Of a DNA stretch of 49,033 nucleotides, positions 35,143 to 43,672 are shown piece after piece (position 1 is the stretch's first letter; each line of letters starts with the position of its first letter). This DNA is from JBIKVP01 sp044356745 (GTDB lineage: Bacteria; Pseudomonadota; Alphaproteobacteria; Rhizobiales; Beijerinckiaceae). Made by a program: the position numbers and the translations under genes. The notes beneath the pieces were generated by a model, which saw nothing but the letters and a program-made list of their open reading frames with translations, was not told the DNA's origin and made no database searches. Where the stretch lies: NCBI GenBank assembly GCA_044356745.1, contig JBIKVP010000006.1:1-49033 (forward strand), in the 5' to 3' direction.

Positions 35143-36287
35143 CAGCTGCCTCTTATAAGCGCAAGCGGGTTATTAAGTAACGCTTCTTGATCGGGCTGAT
35201 CAACGCGTGGTTGCTTTGTAAAAGCATCCCATAAGCTACTCACGAAAGCCGAGTCAAGATCGTCAAGGATAAAGACAATGCGCGTTGTGTGATCCGCATC
35301 AGGCCATGTTTCAAGACGGATGGGTGGATGCAGAATGTGCTGCACGGCATGAAGGATGAGAGGACGTGTTGGATCGTCATCAAGTGCGATCAATCCTTTT
35401 ACGCGAAGCAGTTTCGCGCCGTGTGCGGAGCGCAACAAATCAAGAAAAAGATCAAGCTGATGAGCACTTATGGGGCTTTGATGACGTATCACGTGTGCGC
35501 GAATATGCGCTGAGTGACGATTGATATCATGGGAATGATCATGATGTTCATGTTTATGCTTACCGTGGTGGTGGTGTTTTCCATCGTGTTCACCAAGCCA
35601 AGCGCGGAGATCTGGACTTTTGCCTTCAAGGCTAAAAGGTCCCAGCGTTGTCATGATTTTTACTAATGTTTCTGCGCTGGGATGTTCAGGTGTTAATGTT
35701 GTTATGGTGGCAACAGGGTTAAGCGTTTCAAGCTCAGTTATGAGTGCTTTGTCAGGCCGACCCTCTTCACATAAATCCGTTTTTGTCATGAAGATATGAT
35801 CGGCCATTGCCACTTGTCGGATGGCTTCCTTGTGATGCTTGAGGGTGTCTAACCCATTCATAGCATCAACCACGGTAACGAGCCCGTTCATTTGATAACG
35901 CAGTCGCAGATAAGGATGTAGCAAAATAGCATTAAGGACAGGTGCTGGATCAGCAAGACCCGTTGTTTCAATAATAATACGCGAAAAGGGCGCAATACGG
36001 TTGTTATCGCGTCTGCGTAACATCTCTTCAAGCGTTGTGATGAGATCACCGCGAATGCTACAACATAAACACCCTGCTGAGAGCAAAACCATATCATCGC
36101 TGAGTGTTTCAATCAGCAGATGATCAAGACCCACTTCGCCAAATTCATTAACGATGAGAAGTGTGTCTTTAAGCGCATCCTCGCTCACAAGACGATTAAG
36201 CAACGATGTTTTACCAGCACCTAAAAATCCAGTTACGACAATGATCGGAATCGGTTGAGGACGCTTTGGTGATTGAGATAAACTCAT
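35142..36287 (-). CDS. CobW/COG0523-family G3E GTPase (metal-insertion type)
   Basis: A 381-residue GTPase of the G3E family, several members of which (ZNG1/ZigA type) transfer zinc to client proteins. P-loop GFLGAGKT (20-27), metal motif CLCC (73-76, the CxCC zinc site between switch I and Walker B), and a histidine-rich loop (about residues 233-262, DGKHHHHGKHKHEHH...) that binds metals. The C-terminal CobW_C domain is complete. The start ATG is at 36287. A palindrome resembling a Zur box sits about 71 bases upstream, suggesting induction under zinc shortage. The stop overlaps ybeY. Cobalamin-cobalt or nitrile hydratase roles are alternatives, but no cob or nha genes are near. Confidence 0.93.
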   Translation of the reverse strand: MSLSQSPKRPQPIPIIVVTGFLGAGKTSLLNRLVSEDALKDTLLIVNEFGEVGLDHLLIETLSDDMVLLSAGCLCCSIRGDLITTLEEMLRRRDNNRIAPFSRIIIETTGLADPAPVLNAILLHPYLRLRYQMNGLVTVVDAMNGLDTLKHHKEAIRQVAMADHIFMTKTDLCEEGRPDKALITELETLNPVATITTLTPEHPSAETLVKIMTTLGPFSLEGKSPDLRAWLGEHDGKHHHHGKHKHEHHDHSHDINRHSAHIRAHVIRHQSPISAHQLDLFLDLLRSAHGAKLLRVKGLIALDDDPTRPLILHAVQHILHPPIRLETWPDADHTTRIVFILDDLDSAFVSSLWDAFTKQPRVDQPDQEALLNNPLALIRGS

Positions 36288-36357
36288 GAGGTACTCTTAT
36301 TGTGAGGCGGCTTTATGTGTCTAGCAGATCAAGTTTTAAAGCACGAGGGGTGGAAAA

Positions 36358-36370
36358 GTTATATTATAAC
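36358..36370. promoter_or_regulatory. Predicted Zur box between the CobW-family gene and the histidine kinase
   Basis: GTTATA-T-TATAAC, a perfect 13-base palindrome, followed by CATAATATG. Zur sites in proteobacteria are A+T-rich palindromes of the GTTATA…TATAAC type. It lies 71 bases upstream of the CobW-like start and 97 bases upstream of the kinase start, in a gene-poor 179-base gap. No zur gene is visible in this window. The site type is inferred from sequence only. Confidence 0.6.
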
Positions 36371-36466
36371 ATAATATGTATTTTCTCATTTTAAACCAAG
36401 GGATATTTTGCTTCGGGAGCAAAACGGGTTAGGCTTCTTGTTGTTAAAATTTTGGAGCCTTTGTTG

Positions 36467-38359
36467 ATGGGTAATGTATCGTCTTTGATGCCGCGTGAAC
36501 AGGCAGTTACAGTGGGTTGTTTACAGCGCGCGCTCATACGCTATTTGGGGGAAGAACGGGCGTTTCAGGAAATGCAAGACTACGCCGGCCTTCATGCCTG
36601 TGCGCGTGATCCTGAGGCTTTTGCGGATCAGGCCTTGTCACAGCATGTAGAACGCTTGCTTGCCCGCACGCTTGGGTCAACACCTGCACGGCTAGTGTTA
36701 TCATTCTTGCTTTATCGGCAAGATCCGCTTGGAGAAGATATTCTCAAACTGGTTGATGAGTCCGTTAAAGCGCTTCAACAGCGCGATCTGCTGCAAAACG
36801 CGCTTGATTATGCAATTCAAGGTATCACGGTCATTGATCGTGATCTTAGGTTGATCGCTATGAACCGTGCCTTTATTCGGATCGCCGATTTGCCTGATCA
36901 TCTGGCGCACACAGGCATCATGTTTGAACAAATTGTGCGCTATAATGCACAACGCGGCTATTACGGCGAAGGATCAGTGGATGATTTGGTGGTGCGTCGC
37001 CTCAATCATATGCGCACCGAATCCGAGCCGCGACCTTTAAAACTGTTTCCTAAAGGCAAAGATCAACCTGAAGTCGTGATTGAAATGGTTTCAAACCAGC
37101 TGCCTGAAGGCGGGGTGATTACAACTTACACTGACATTACAGCACGCGTTAGAGCTGAAGAAGAGCTACATCAACTCAATGCGTCTCTTGAAGAGCGGGT
37201 TCAAGAGCGTACGACTGAATTGACACAAGCTAAAGCGCTTGCAGATGACGCAAATGCATCAAAGACCCGTTTTTTAGCAGCGGCCAGTCACGATCTTCAG
37301 CAACCTCTTCATGCGGCGCGCTTGTTTGCGACAACTCTGCTTGAGCGTGAAAAAGAACGTGGTGATGCCACTGATGCTGAAAATTTATGTGCTGCGCTTG
37401 ATGGCGTCGAAGAAATTATTGGCGCGCTGCTGGAAATCTCAAAGCTTGATACTGGGGCGACGCAAATTCATTTAAGCAATTTTCGCCTTGATGATATTTT
37501 GGGGGCATTGGAAAAAGAATTTCGTCCGCTTGCCGAAGCGAAAAAACTCAAATTAAAGTTTGTGCATACATCTCTTGCAGTGCGCTCAGATCGGCGTATT
37601 TTGCGGCGCGTATTGCAAAATCTGATTTCAAACGCCATCAAATACACGCCGCGTGGTAAAGTGCTGGTCGGCGTGCGTTTAAAGGGTGATTCACTGCGTG
37701 TAGATGTCTGTGATACGGGTCTTGGCATCCCTGATAATAAACTCGAAGCAATTTTCCTAGAGTTTGAGCGTTTGGAGCAGGGTAAGCATACCGCTAAAGG
37801 ATTAGGCCTTGGGCTATCAATCGTTGAAAGAGCCTTGCGCATTTTAGGGCATCCTTTGCGCGTTCAATCAATGCTTAAGCGTGGATCCGTTTTTAGTATT
37901 GAATTGCCAATGTCACCGATACTTCCTGAACATGATTCCAATGTTCCACTTCAGCCCACTATTGTAACACCGATGGAAGGGATGTTAGTTTTAGCAATTG
38001 ATGATGAGCAACCCATTTTAGACGGCATGAAAAATCTGCTTGGCAAGTGGGGATGTGAAGTGATCACAGCAAGTGATTTGAGGAATGCACGTTTATGTTT
38101 GCGCGAATCAGGACGCATTCCAGATGTTATTATTGCCGACTACAATCTTGGGATGGGGGAGGGTAATGGTATTGAGGCGATTACCGCCTTGCGTTGGACA
38201 ACCCACGCTGCAACACCTGCTATATTGCTTACAGCTGAAAACTCGCGTGAAGTTGCTGATGAAGCGCGTGCCAAAAATATCTATCTTCATAACAAACCTG
38301 TTAAACCTGCGGTCCTGCGTGCGCTTTTAACGCAGTGGCGTGCGCGGAGTGGTTCATAA
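36467..38359 (+). CDS. Hybrid sensor histidine kinase with PAS_7 domain and C-terminal receiver (NahK/ErcS-like)
   Basis: A 630-residue soluble hybrid kinase with no transmembrane helices. A poorly conserved N-terminal part (about 1-95) precedes a PAS_7-like domain (about 110-225), a coiled-coil linker ending in ASKTRFLAAASHDLQQPLHA, the dimerisation domain with phospho-His275, and the ATPase domain with N-box LQNLISNAIKYTPRG, G1 DTGLGIPDNK and G2 GLGLGLSIV. The receiver domain has the phospho-acceptor Asp at about residue 558 (IIADYNL) and Lys in HNKPVKP. The ATG at 36467 follows GGAG by 9 bases; an in-frame TTG five codons earlier is less suited. Domain layout is that of NahK/ErcS orphan kinases. 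No partner regulator is adjacent. Confidence 0.9.
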   Translation: MGNVSSLMPREQAVTVGCLQRALIRYLGEERAFQEMQDYAGLHACARDPEAFADQALSQHVERLLARTLGSTPARLVLSFLLYRQDPLGEDILKLVDESVKALQQRDLLQNALDYAIQGITVIDRDLRLIAMNRAFIRIADLPDHLAHTGIMFEQIVRYNAQRGYYGEGSVDDLVVRRLNHMRTESEPRPLKLFPKGKDQPEVVIEMVSNQLPEGGVITTYTDITARVRAEEELHQLNASLEERVQERTTELTQAKALADDANASKTRFLAAASHDLQQPLHAARLFATTLLEREKERGDATDAENLCAALDGVEEIIGALLEISKLDTGATQIHLSNFRLDDILGALEKEFRPLAEAKKLKLKFVHTSLAVRSDRRILRRVLQNLISNAIKYTPRGKVLVGVRLKGDSLRVDVCDTGLGIPDNKLEAIFLEFERLEQGKHTAKGLGLGLSIVERALRILGHPLRVQSMLKRGSVFSIELPMSPILPEHDSNVPLQPTIVTPMEGMLVLAIDDEQPILDGMKNLLGKWGCEVITASDLRNARLCLRESGRIPDVIIADYNLGMGEGNGIEAITALRWTTHAATPAILLTAENSREVADEARAKNIYLHNKPVKPAVLRALLTQWRARSGS

Positions 38360-38428
38360 AGAAACCATCTTTCATAGTGTATTAGGAATGGCGCGTTAGG
38401 GTACGCGCAATCTTTTGAGGAGCCCCCC

Positions 38429-39430
38429 ATGTCGGTCACTTATTCATCGTCGGATGCAGATCTGATTGCAGATCGTCGTCGCTTGCGCCGTAAATTACTG
38501 GTCTGGCGTGCGCTTGCGTTTGGCGGTGTGCTCGTTGCACTCATCGGTATTGGTATTACGGCGGGAGGTCAGGATTTTTACGGCATTCGTGGCCCTCACA
38601 TCGCTCGTTTTGATGTGAAGGGTTTTATTTCAGGTGAGGCAGGTACGCTCAAAACGCTTAAAAAACTTAAAGACGACGATCAGGTTAGAGCTGTGATGCT
38701 CAACATTGATAGCCCAGGTGGTACGGTGACGGGTTCAGAAGCATTGCTGGATGCGATTAAGGCGATTACGGCTAAAAAGCCGACTGTGGCTGTTGTCACT
38801 GGCACAGCGGCCTCAGGCGCTTATGTCGTTGCGCTTGGGACAGAGCGTATTTTTGCACGTGAAACTTCAATCGTCGGCTCAATCGGTGTTCTTGTGCAAT
38901 ATCCCAATGTTGGCAAGCTCCTTGATACCGTGGGTGTGAAAGTTGAAGAGATCAAATCATCGCCGTTAAAAGCCTCCCCTAATGGCTTTGAGCCCACATC
39001 ACCTGAAGCACGTGAAGCACTTATGAGCATTGTGCGCGATAACTATAACTGGTTCAAAACATTGGTCAAAGATCAGCGTAAACTCACTGAACAAGAGCTT
39101 GAGGTCGTTACAGACGGACGTGTCTTTTCGGGGCGCAATGGTGTCGCGCTTAAACTCGTTGATACACTTGGTGGTGAGACGGAAGCTTTAGCATGGCTTG
39201 AGGCAGAAAAAGGGATCAAAAAAGGCACCTCAATCAAAGATTGGAAGCCGCAACGTGATAAAAATGGCCTTGATGTTTGGCAGATCACCGAGGACTCTGC
39301 ACGGATGCTTGGACTTGAAACGCTTGCCAACACATTTGGGGCACTCTCTGCACAAACGCAGCTTTCACGCTCAACATCTGGTATTTTAGCATTGTGGAAT
39401 CCCTCAGCCGCATTCCAAGATGGACGCTGA
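38429..39430 (+). CDS. sppA: Signal peptide peptidase SppA (short S49 form)
   Basis: A 333-residue membrane-anchored serine protease that removes remnant signal peptides. One anchor helix lies at about 30-45. The S49 catalytic dyad is Ser129 (GTAASGAYVVA) and Lys181 (SSPLKASPNG), 52 residues apart, the spacing of the short SppA of Bacillus. The SPGGTVTGSEAL motif is intact. The start has GAGGAG upstream. It is followed 102 bases on by accD. Confidence 0.95.
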   Translation: MSVTYSSSDADLIADRRRLRRKLLVWRALAFGGVLVALIGIGITAGGQDFYGIRGPHIARFDVKGFISGEAGTLKTLKKLKDDDQVRAVMLNIDSPGGTVTGSEALLDAIKAITAKKPTVAVVTGTAASGAYVVALGTERIFARETSIVGSIGVLVQYPNVGKLLDTVGVKVEEIKSSPLKASPNGFEPTSPEAREALMSIVRDNYNWFKTLVKDQRKLTEQELEVVTDGRVFSGRNGVALKLVDTLGGETEALAWLEAEKGIKKGTSIKDWKPQRDKNGLDVWQITEDSARMLGLETLANTFGALSAQTQLSRSTSGILALWNPSAAFQDGR

Positions 39431-39532
39431 TGCCGAATATGAGAGTTCGATCTGGATTTTTCGAGCCAACTTCTTTATATCTCATTCTTTGAGAGCTCTT
39501 AAACTGACTGCTCAAGGATAAGGATTAGATCC

Positions 39533-40513
39533 ATGGAAACGCCGATGAATTGGATCGCAAGTGTTGTGCGTCCTAAAATTCGCTCGCTCCTCAAGCGTGA
39601 AGTCCCTGACAATTTGTGGATCAAATGCCCTGAAACAGGTCAGATGGTGTTTCACAAAGATGTTGAAGCCAACATGTTTGTGATTCCTGGATCAAATCAC
39701 CACATGCGTATGCCAGTTCTTGAGCGTTTAAAAACGCTGTTTGATCAGGGGATTTATGATGATATCCCCGTGCGCGAAGTGCCGCTTGATCCGCTTAAAT
39801 TTCGTGATGAAAAACGTTACGTCGATCGCCTCAAAGATGCAAAAGCAAAAACCAACCTTCAAGATGCGGTTAAAGTTGCGTCTGGGCATGTTGATGGTGT
39901 GCCCTTAACGGTTGCGGTGCAATCGTTTGACTTTATGGGTGGATCACTTGGTATGGCGGCAGGCGAAGCTGTTGTCACAGCTTTTGAAACGGCTTTGGCA
40001 CGCAAAACTCCTCTCGTACTTTTTGCAGCCTCTGGTGGCGCGCGGATGCAGGAAGGGATGTTTTCTTTGATGCAGATGCCGCGTACAACGGTTGCACGTC
40101 GCAAAATGTATAATGCTAAATTACCGTATATTGTGGTTCTGACCAATCCCACAACTGGCGGTGTTACAGCGTCTTATGCTATGCTTGGCGATGTTCATAT
40201 TGCTGAACCGGGCGCACTGATTTGCTTTGCGGGGCCTCGTGTCATTGAGCAGACGATCCGAGAAAAGCTACCTGATGGGTTTCAACGTTCTGAATACCTT
40301 AAAGATCACGGCATGGTTGATATGGTTGTGCATCGCCATGATCTTAAATCGACGCTTGCGCGCCTGTGTCGCTTGCTCATGAAATACCCTGATCGACGAC
40401 AAATTGCTCAAGGGGGTATTAGTCGTTCAAGTGGTGCGAGTGCGTCAACGGCTTTAGCCCGTTCAGAAGATAAGATAGGATCGTCTTCTACCCTTGCACA
40501 AGCTGCTGAATAA
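39533..40513 (+). CDS. accD: Acetyl-CoA carboxylase carboxyltransferase subunit beta
   Basis: A 326-residue beta subunit of the malonyl-CoA-forming enzyme (fatty acid synthesis). The carboxyltransferase core is intact (FMGGSLGMAAGEA, ASGGARMQEG, NPTTGGVTASYAMLGD, GPRVIEQTI). Compared with E. coli AccD, whose N-terminus carries a four-cysteine zinc ribbon, only one cysteine remains here (Cys32 in KCPETGQ); the CPxC pair is replaced by IPGS. Rhizobial AccDs share this change, so it is a lineage feature, not decay. A disordered Ser/Ala-rich tail of ~30 residues follows the core. The start has AAGGA upstream. It is followed by folC 21 bases downstream, which is the usual alphaproteobacterial pair. 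Confidence 0.97.
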   Translation: METPMNWIASVVRPKIRSLLKREVPDNLWIKCPETGQMVFHKDVEANMFVIPGSNHHMRMPVLERLKTLFDQGIYDDIPVREVPLDPLKFRDEKRYVDRLKDAKAKTNLQDAVKVASGHVDGVPLTVAVQSFDFMGGSLGMAAGEAVVTAFETALARKTPLVLFAASGGARMQEGMFSLMQMPRTTVARRKMYNAKLPYIVVLTNPTTGGVTASYAMLGDVHIAEPGALICFAGPRVIEQTIREKLPDGFQRSEYLKDHGMVDMVVHRHDLKSTLARLCRLLMKYPDRRQIAQGGISRSSGASASTALARSEDKIGSSSTLAQAAE

Positions 40514-40534
40514 ATATACTGGGAGTCAAGTGCC

Positions 40535-41860
40535 TTGACATCATCTGACGCGCTTCTTGCCCGTTTTCTCGCACTGCACCCCAAAATTATTGATCTCTCA
40601 CTTGTCCGTATTCAAGCGCTACTTGACAAAATGGGACGTCCTCAAGATAGGCTTCCCCCCGTTATTCATGTTGCGGGAACGAATGGCAAAGGCTCAACGA
40701 TTGCTTTTATGCGAGCGATGCTGGAGGCAGCGGGCTTGCGCGTTCATGTTTATACGTCTCCCCATCTTGTGCGATTTCATGAGCGTATTCGTCTTGGCCA
40801 AACAGGCGGCGGTCTGTTTGTGGGCGAAGATGTTTTGGTGGAGGCACTGCGTCATACTGAAGCGGTCAACAACGGCGATCCCATAACCGTTTTTGAAATG
40901 ACAACGGCAGTCGCTTTTCACCTGTTTGCCACACATCCTGCCGATGTCTTGCTTCTTGAGGTGGGCTTAGGCGGGCGTTTTGATGCCACCAATGTCATTG
41001 ATCACCCTGCGGCCTGTGTCGTCACAATGATCGGTGCAGATCACAAGGAATATTTAGGCGATACACTTGCTGAGATTGCTTTTGAGAAGGCTGGTATCTT
41101 TAAAAAGGGTGCGCCTGTCATTATCGCAGAACAACACGATGCTCACGCGTTGCAAGTGCTCATATCACAAGCTGAGCGCAAACGCGCCTCTCCGTTGTGG
41201 GTTGGGGGGGAGCATTTTATGATCCGTGAAGAGGGTGGTCGTCTCGTTTATGAAGACGAAGATCGCTTGCTCGATTTGCCTTTGCCCAAGCTTGGTGGGA
41301 GGCATCAATATCAAAATGCTGCCACGGCAATTGCGACTTTACGTGCGGCGGGGTTTGCAGAGGCGGGATCATCACAGATTGAGGCTGGGCTCATGAATGC
41401 GGTTTGGCCTGCCCGTATGCAACGTTTGACCCGTGGACGTCTTGTTGATCTCACTCCTACTGGAACTGAAGTCTGGCTTGATGGTGGACATAATCCCGAT
41501 GGCGCGCGTGTCATTGCACAAGCATTGGCAGAGCGAGAGGACAGTGCGCAAGCGCCGCTCGTCGTGATTATGGGAATGCTTGGCACGAAAGATATTCATG
41601 GCTTTTTAAAGCATTTCTCAGGTCTGGTGCAGCGTCTGATTGCAGTGCCTGTGACAGCTCAAATGGCTTCTTTGTCGCCTGATGACATCATGAGAGCGGC
41701 TCATGATATGACTATACCTAGTGAAAGCGCACCATCAGTAGAAGCGGCAATTTTATCACTTCATGAAATCAACTGGACGCATCCACCCCGCGTTTTGATT
41801 TGTGGCTCTTTGTATCTGGCTGGCGAAGTGCTCAATGCAAACGGTACACTCCCAAGTTGA
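40535..41860 (+). CDS. folC: Bifunctional folylpolyglutamate/dihydrofolate synthase
   Basis: A 441-residue ATP-dependent ligase that adds glutamate to folates (and dihydropteroate). The P-loop is VAGTNGKGSTIAFM (near 46-60), followed by TSPHLVRFHERI, EVGLGGRFDATNV and WLDGGHNPDGARV. The start is TTG at 40535 with GGGAG upstream; the nearby GTG leads to a stop. It lies in an operon with accD. Confidence 0.95.
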   Translation: MTSSDALLARFLALHPKIIDLSLVRIQALLDKMGRPQDRLPPVIHVAGTNGKGSTIAFMRAMLEAAGLRVHVYTSPHLVRFHERIRLGQTGGGLFVGEDVLVEALRHTEAVNNGDPITVFEMTTAVAFHLFATHPADVLLLEVGLGGRFDATNVIDHPAACVVTMIGADHKEYLGDTLAEIAFEKAGIFKKGAPVIIAEQHDAHALQVLISQAERKRASPLWVGGEHFMIREEGGRLVYEDEDRLLDLPLPKLGGRHQYQNAATAIATLRAAGFAEAGSSQIEAGLMNAVWPARMQRLTRGRLVDLTPTGTEVWLDGGHNPDGARVIAQALAEREDSAQAPLVVIMGMLGTKDIHGFLKHFSGLVQRLIAVPVTAQMASLSPDDIMRAAHDMTIPSESAPSVEAAILSLHEINWTHPPRVLICGSLYLAGEVLNANGTLPS

Positions 41861-41998
41861 TTTTATGTAATACCATCCTGCACATAGTCATGCTCTGATC
41901 GGAATGTCGATCAACTTTCCTAGTGCACGTTTCTTTTTGACGCCCCTCATGGCGGAAGGGCACGAAAGAACAAACCTGCTCTCACTTTTTGTTTTGTC

Positions 41999-42067
41999 GC
42001 ATGTTGTTACGTTTAACCGGTGTCCATCCCCGAATCGAGTCTGGGGACATGCTTAAACGCAACATGC
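41999..42067. repeat. 69-nt nested inverted repeat between convergent folC and sdhE
   Basis: Three nested stems on the same axis: GCATGTTG…CAACATGC (41999-42006 / 42060-42067), ACGTTTAA…TTAAACG inside it, and TGTCC-x2-CCCC…GGGGACA around a loop of ~11 bases (GAATCGAGTCT). The overall fold would be a long interrupted hairpin. It ends 2 bases before the sdhE stop codon. There is no T-run, so if it is a terminator it works for both convergent genes without one. The rest of 41861-42068 shows no gene. Confidence 0.65.
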
Positions 42068-42068
42068 T

Positions 42069-42371
42069 TTAGCGATGGATCGCTGCTTTATGATGATGAA
42101 AAGCGATCATATTTTGTAAAACAGGCAAATCATAAGGGGCAGGAATCGCTTCTGATCCGCTGATCCATGAAAACAGCTCACGATCAGGCACATCAATCAA
42201 ACTTTCAAAGTCGGTGAGATCGGTTTCGCTCATCCCTGTTAAATGTGCTTCGGCGAAGGGCCCCATGATCAGATCCATTTCCCGCGTGCCACGATGCCAT
42301 GCACGATAAAGACATTTACGCCGGCGGGCATCATCTGATTGACGTGGTGAAATAAAAGCGGGTTCAGACAT
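42069..42371 (-). CDS. sdhE: Succinate dehydrogenase assembly factor SdhE (DUF339)
   Basis: A 100-residue protein that helps attach FAD to the succinate dehydrogenase flavoprotein. The family core has RKCLYRAWHRGTREMDLIMG (RGxxE motif) and ends in HHHKAAIHR. Alone here; in rhizobia it is often beside recG or mfd, which are not present in this window. Confidence 0.92.
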   Translation of the reverse strand: MSEPAFISPRQSDDARRRKCLYRAWHRGTREMDLIMGPFAEAHLTGMSETDLTDFESLIDVPDRELFSWISGSEAIPAPYDLPVLQNMIAFHHHKAAIHR

Positions 42372-42479
42372 GGTGTGTCTCCTTCTTTAAAACGCCTTTT
42401 TGATCCATGTAAGCGCTCTTAATAGCATATATTAAGACATATTCTGTGATGATTCATTTTATTTTAGGCTTAATCGTTA

Positions 42480-42500
42480 GGGTTAAGAGGCTTTTAACCC
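42480..42500. promoter_or_regulatory. Inverted repeat in the Omp25-like promoter region
   Basis: GGGTTAA (42480-42486) and TTAACCC (42494-42500) flank a 7-base loop, followed by CTTT. It lies in the 238-base gap between sdhE and the outer-membrane protein gene. Half-sites of TTAACC type resemble CtrA targets; regulation by CtrA is possible but not shown. Confidence 0.35.
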
Positions 42501-42609
42501 CTTTCTGGCAACTTGCAATCATACAGCACGAATGCAGTTGGAATTACATGTTGGTTTTTCGATTGATGAGATGAAGCTCACAATAATCGAACAGTAAGGG
42601 ATAAAGACG

Positions 42610-43548
42610 ATGGGTAAGACAATGACCCGTATTTTAGCAGGCACAAGTGTTCTCGTCACACTCGCGGTTGGTTTGGCAAGTGCACACGCCGCAGATATGT
42701 TTCCGCCACTCGTGCCTTCGGCGCCACCACCACCGCCACCTCTCGTTGATATCGGTGGGAGCTGGTATTTACGCGGTGATGTTGGTGTGGGTCGTTATCA
42801 GGATCCTGAAGTATCAGTGCGTGATGAGTTGGCGCCTGCCGATCTCACTTTCCTAACAAAAGGGTTGGAAGATTCAGCACTTGTTAGTGCAGGTATTGGT
42901 TATCAGTTTAATAACTGGCTACGATTTGATGTGACGGCACAATATCGCTCAGCCGCAAACTTCCACGGTATTGATCGCGGAACATATGTTGCAAACGCGT
43001 TTAACTTTACAAATGGTTTGACGGAAGCAACGACATGGGGTTTCAACAACGTTTATAACGGCAAGGTTACGGCTTTTGTTGCATTGGCTAACGCTTATGT
43101 TGATTTGGGCACATGGAATTGCCTCACGCCTTATCTTGGCGTTGGTATCGGTGTTGCGAATGTTCACTTTGGGCCTTTGTCAGATACGGGTGTTGTTGGC
43201 CCACTTAATACAGGTGTTTACAGCGGGTTTGGTCCAACTGGTGGTGGTTATGCGGGTGAAAAATCTAAAACCAATTTCGCATGGGCTGTTCACGCTGGTT
43301 TAGCTTATGACGTCAATCCAAATCTTAAGCTTGAAGTTGGATATAGCTATCTCAACATGGGCAGTGTTGATTCCGGAGATATTGCGAGTTCATTCCTGAA
43401 CACCAATGGCCGTAACAATTATGTGCGTCTTAAAGATATTCAGTCGCATGATTTTAAAGTTGGTATGCGCTGGACATTTGGTGATCCAAATTGCTGTGCA
43501 AAACCTGTTGACTTGCCACCCCCACCGCCTGTTGTGGCAAAATACTAA
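42610..43548 (+). CDS. Outer-membrane beta-barrel protein, Omp25/Omp31-like
   Basis: A 312-residue outer-membrane protein. The signal peptide ends at about residue 28 (AHAAD). A proline stretch PPPPPPL follows, then a barrel with alternating strands and repeated aromatic-ended segments (GSWYLRGDVGVGRY, FDVTAQYR, YLGVGIGVA, WAVHAGLAYDVN, LEVGYSYLNMG, HDFKVGMRWTF). The last part, CCAKPVDLPPPPPVVAKY, is unusual in following the final strand with another proline run, so the C-terminus is not the classic Phe. The ATG has AAGGGA upstream. A strong terminator follows. It probably anchors the outer membrane or forms pores; the exact homologue is uncertain. Confidence 0.9.
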   Translation: MGKTMTRILAGTSVLVTLAVGLASAHAADMFPPLVPSAPPPPPPLVDIGGSWYLRGDVGVGRYQDPEVSVRDELAPADLTFLTKGLEDSALVSAGIGYQFNNWLRFDVTAQYRSAANFHGIDRGTYVANAFNFTNGLTEATTWGFNNVYNGKVTAFVALANAYVDLGTWNCLTPYLGVGIGVANVHFGPLSDTGVVGPLNTGVYSGFGPTGGGYAGEKSKTNFAWAVHAGLAYDVNPNLKLEVGYSYLNMGSVDSGDIASSFLNTNGRNNYVRLKDIQSHDFKVGMRWTFGDPNCCAKPVDLPPPPPVVAKY

Positions 43549-43570
43549 TCAAAAATTATCCTATGTTTTC

Positions 43571-43598
43571 AAAGCGCGGGTATCACCCGCGCTTTTTT
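43571..43598 (+). terminator. Rho-independent terminator after the Omp25-like gene
   Basis: AAAGCGCGGG / CCCGCGCTTT 10-bp stem, 5-base loop TATCA, then a T-run. Confidence 0.95.
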
Positions 43599-43672
43599 AC
43601 GTTGACGTGAGCCGATCAACAGGTGATGAACAAAGGGAATGATTTTTTTTTAAAAAGTGAGCGCCTCAACTG

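Noticed and set aside
39533..40513. Loss of three zinc-ribbon cysteines in AccD as a sign of decay
   Set aside because: The same KCPETG form is usual in rhizobial AccD; the catalytic core is intact.
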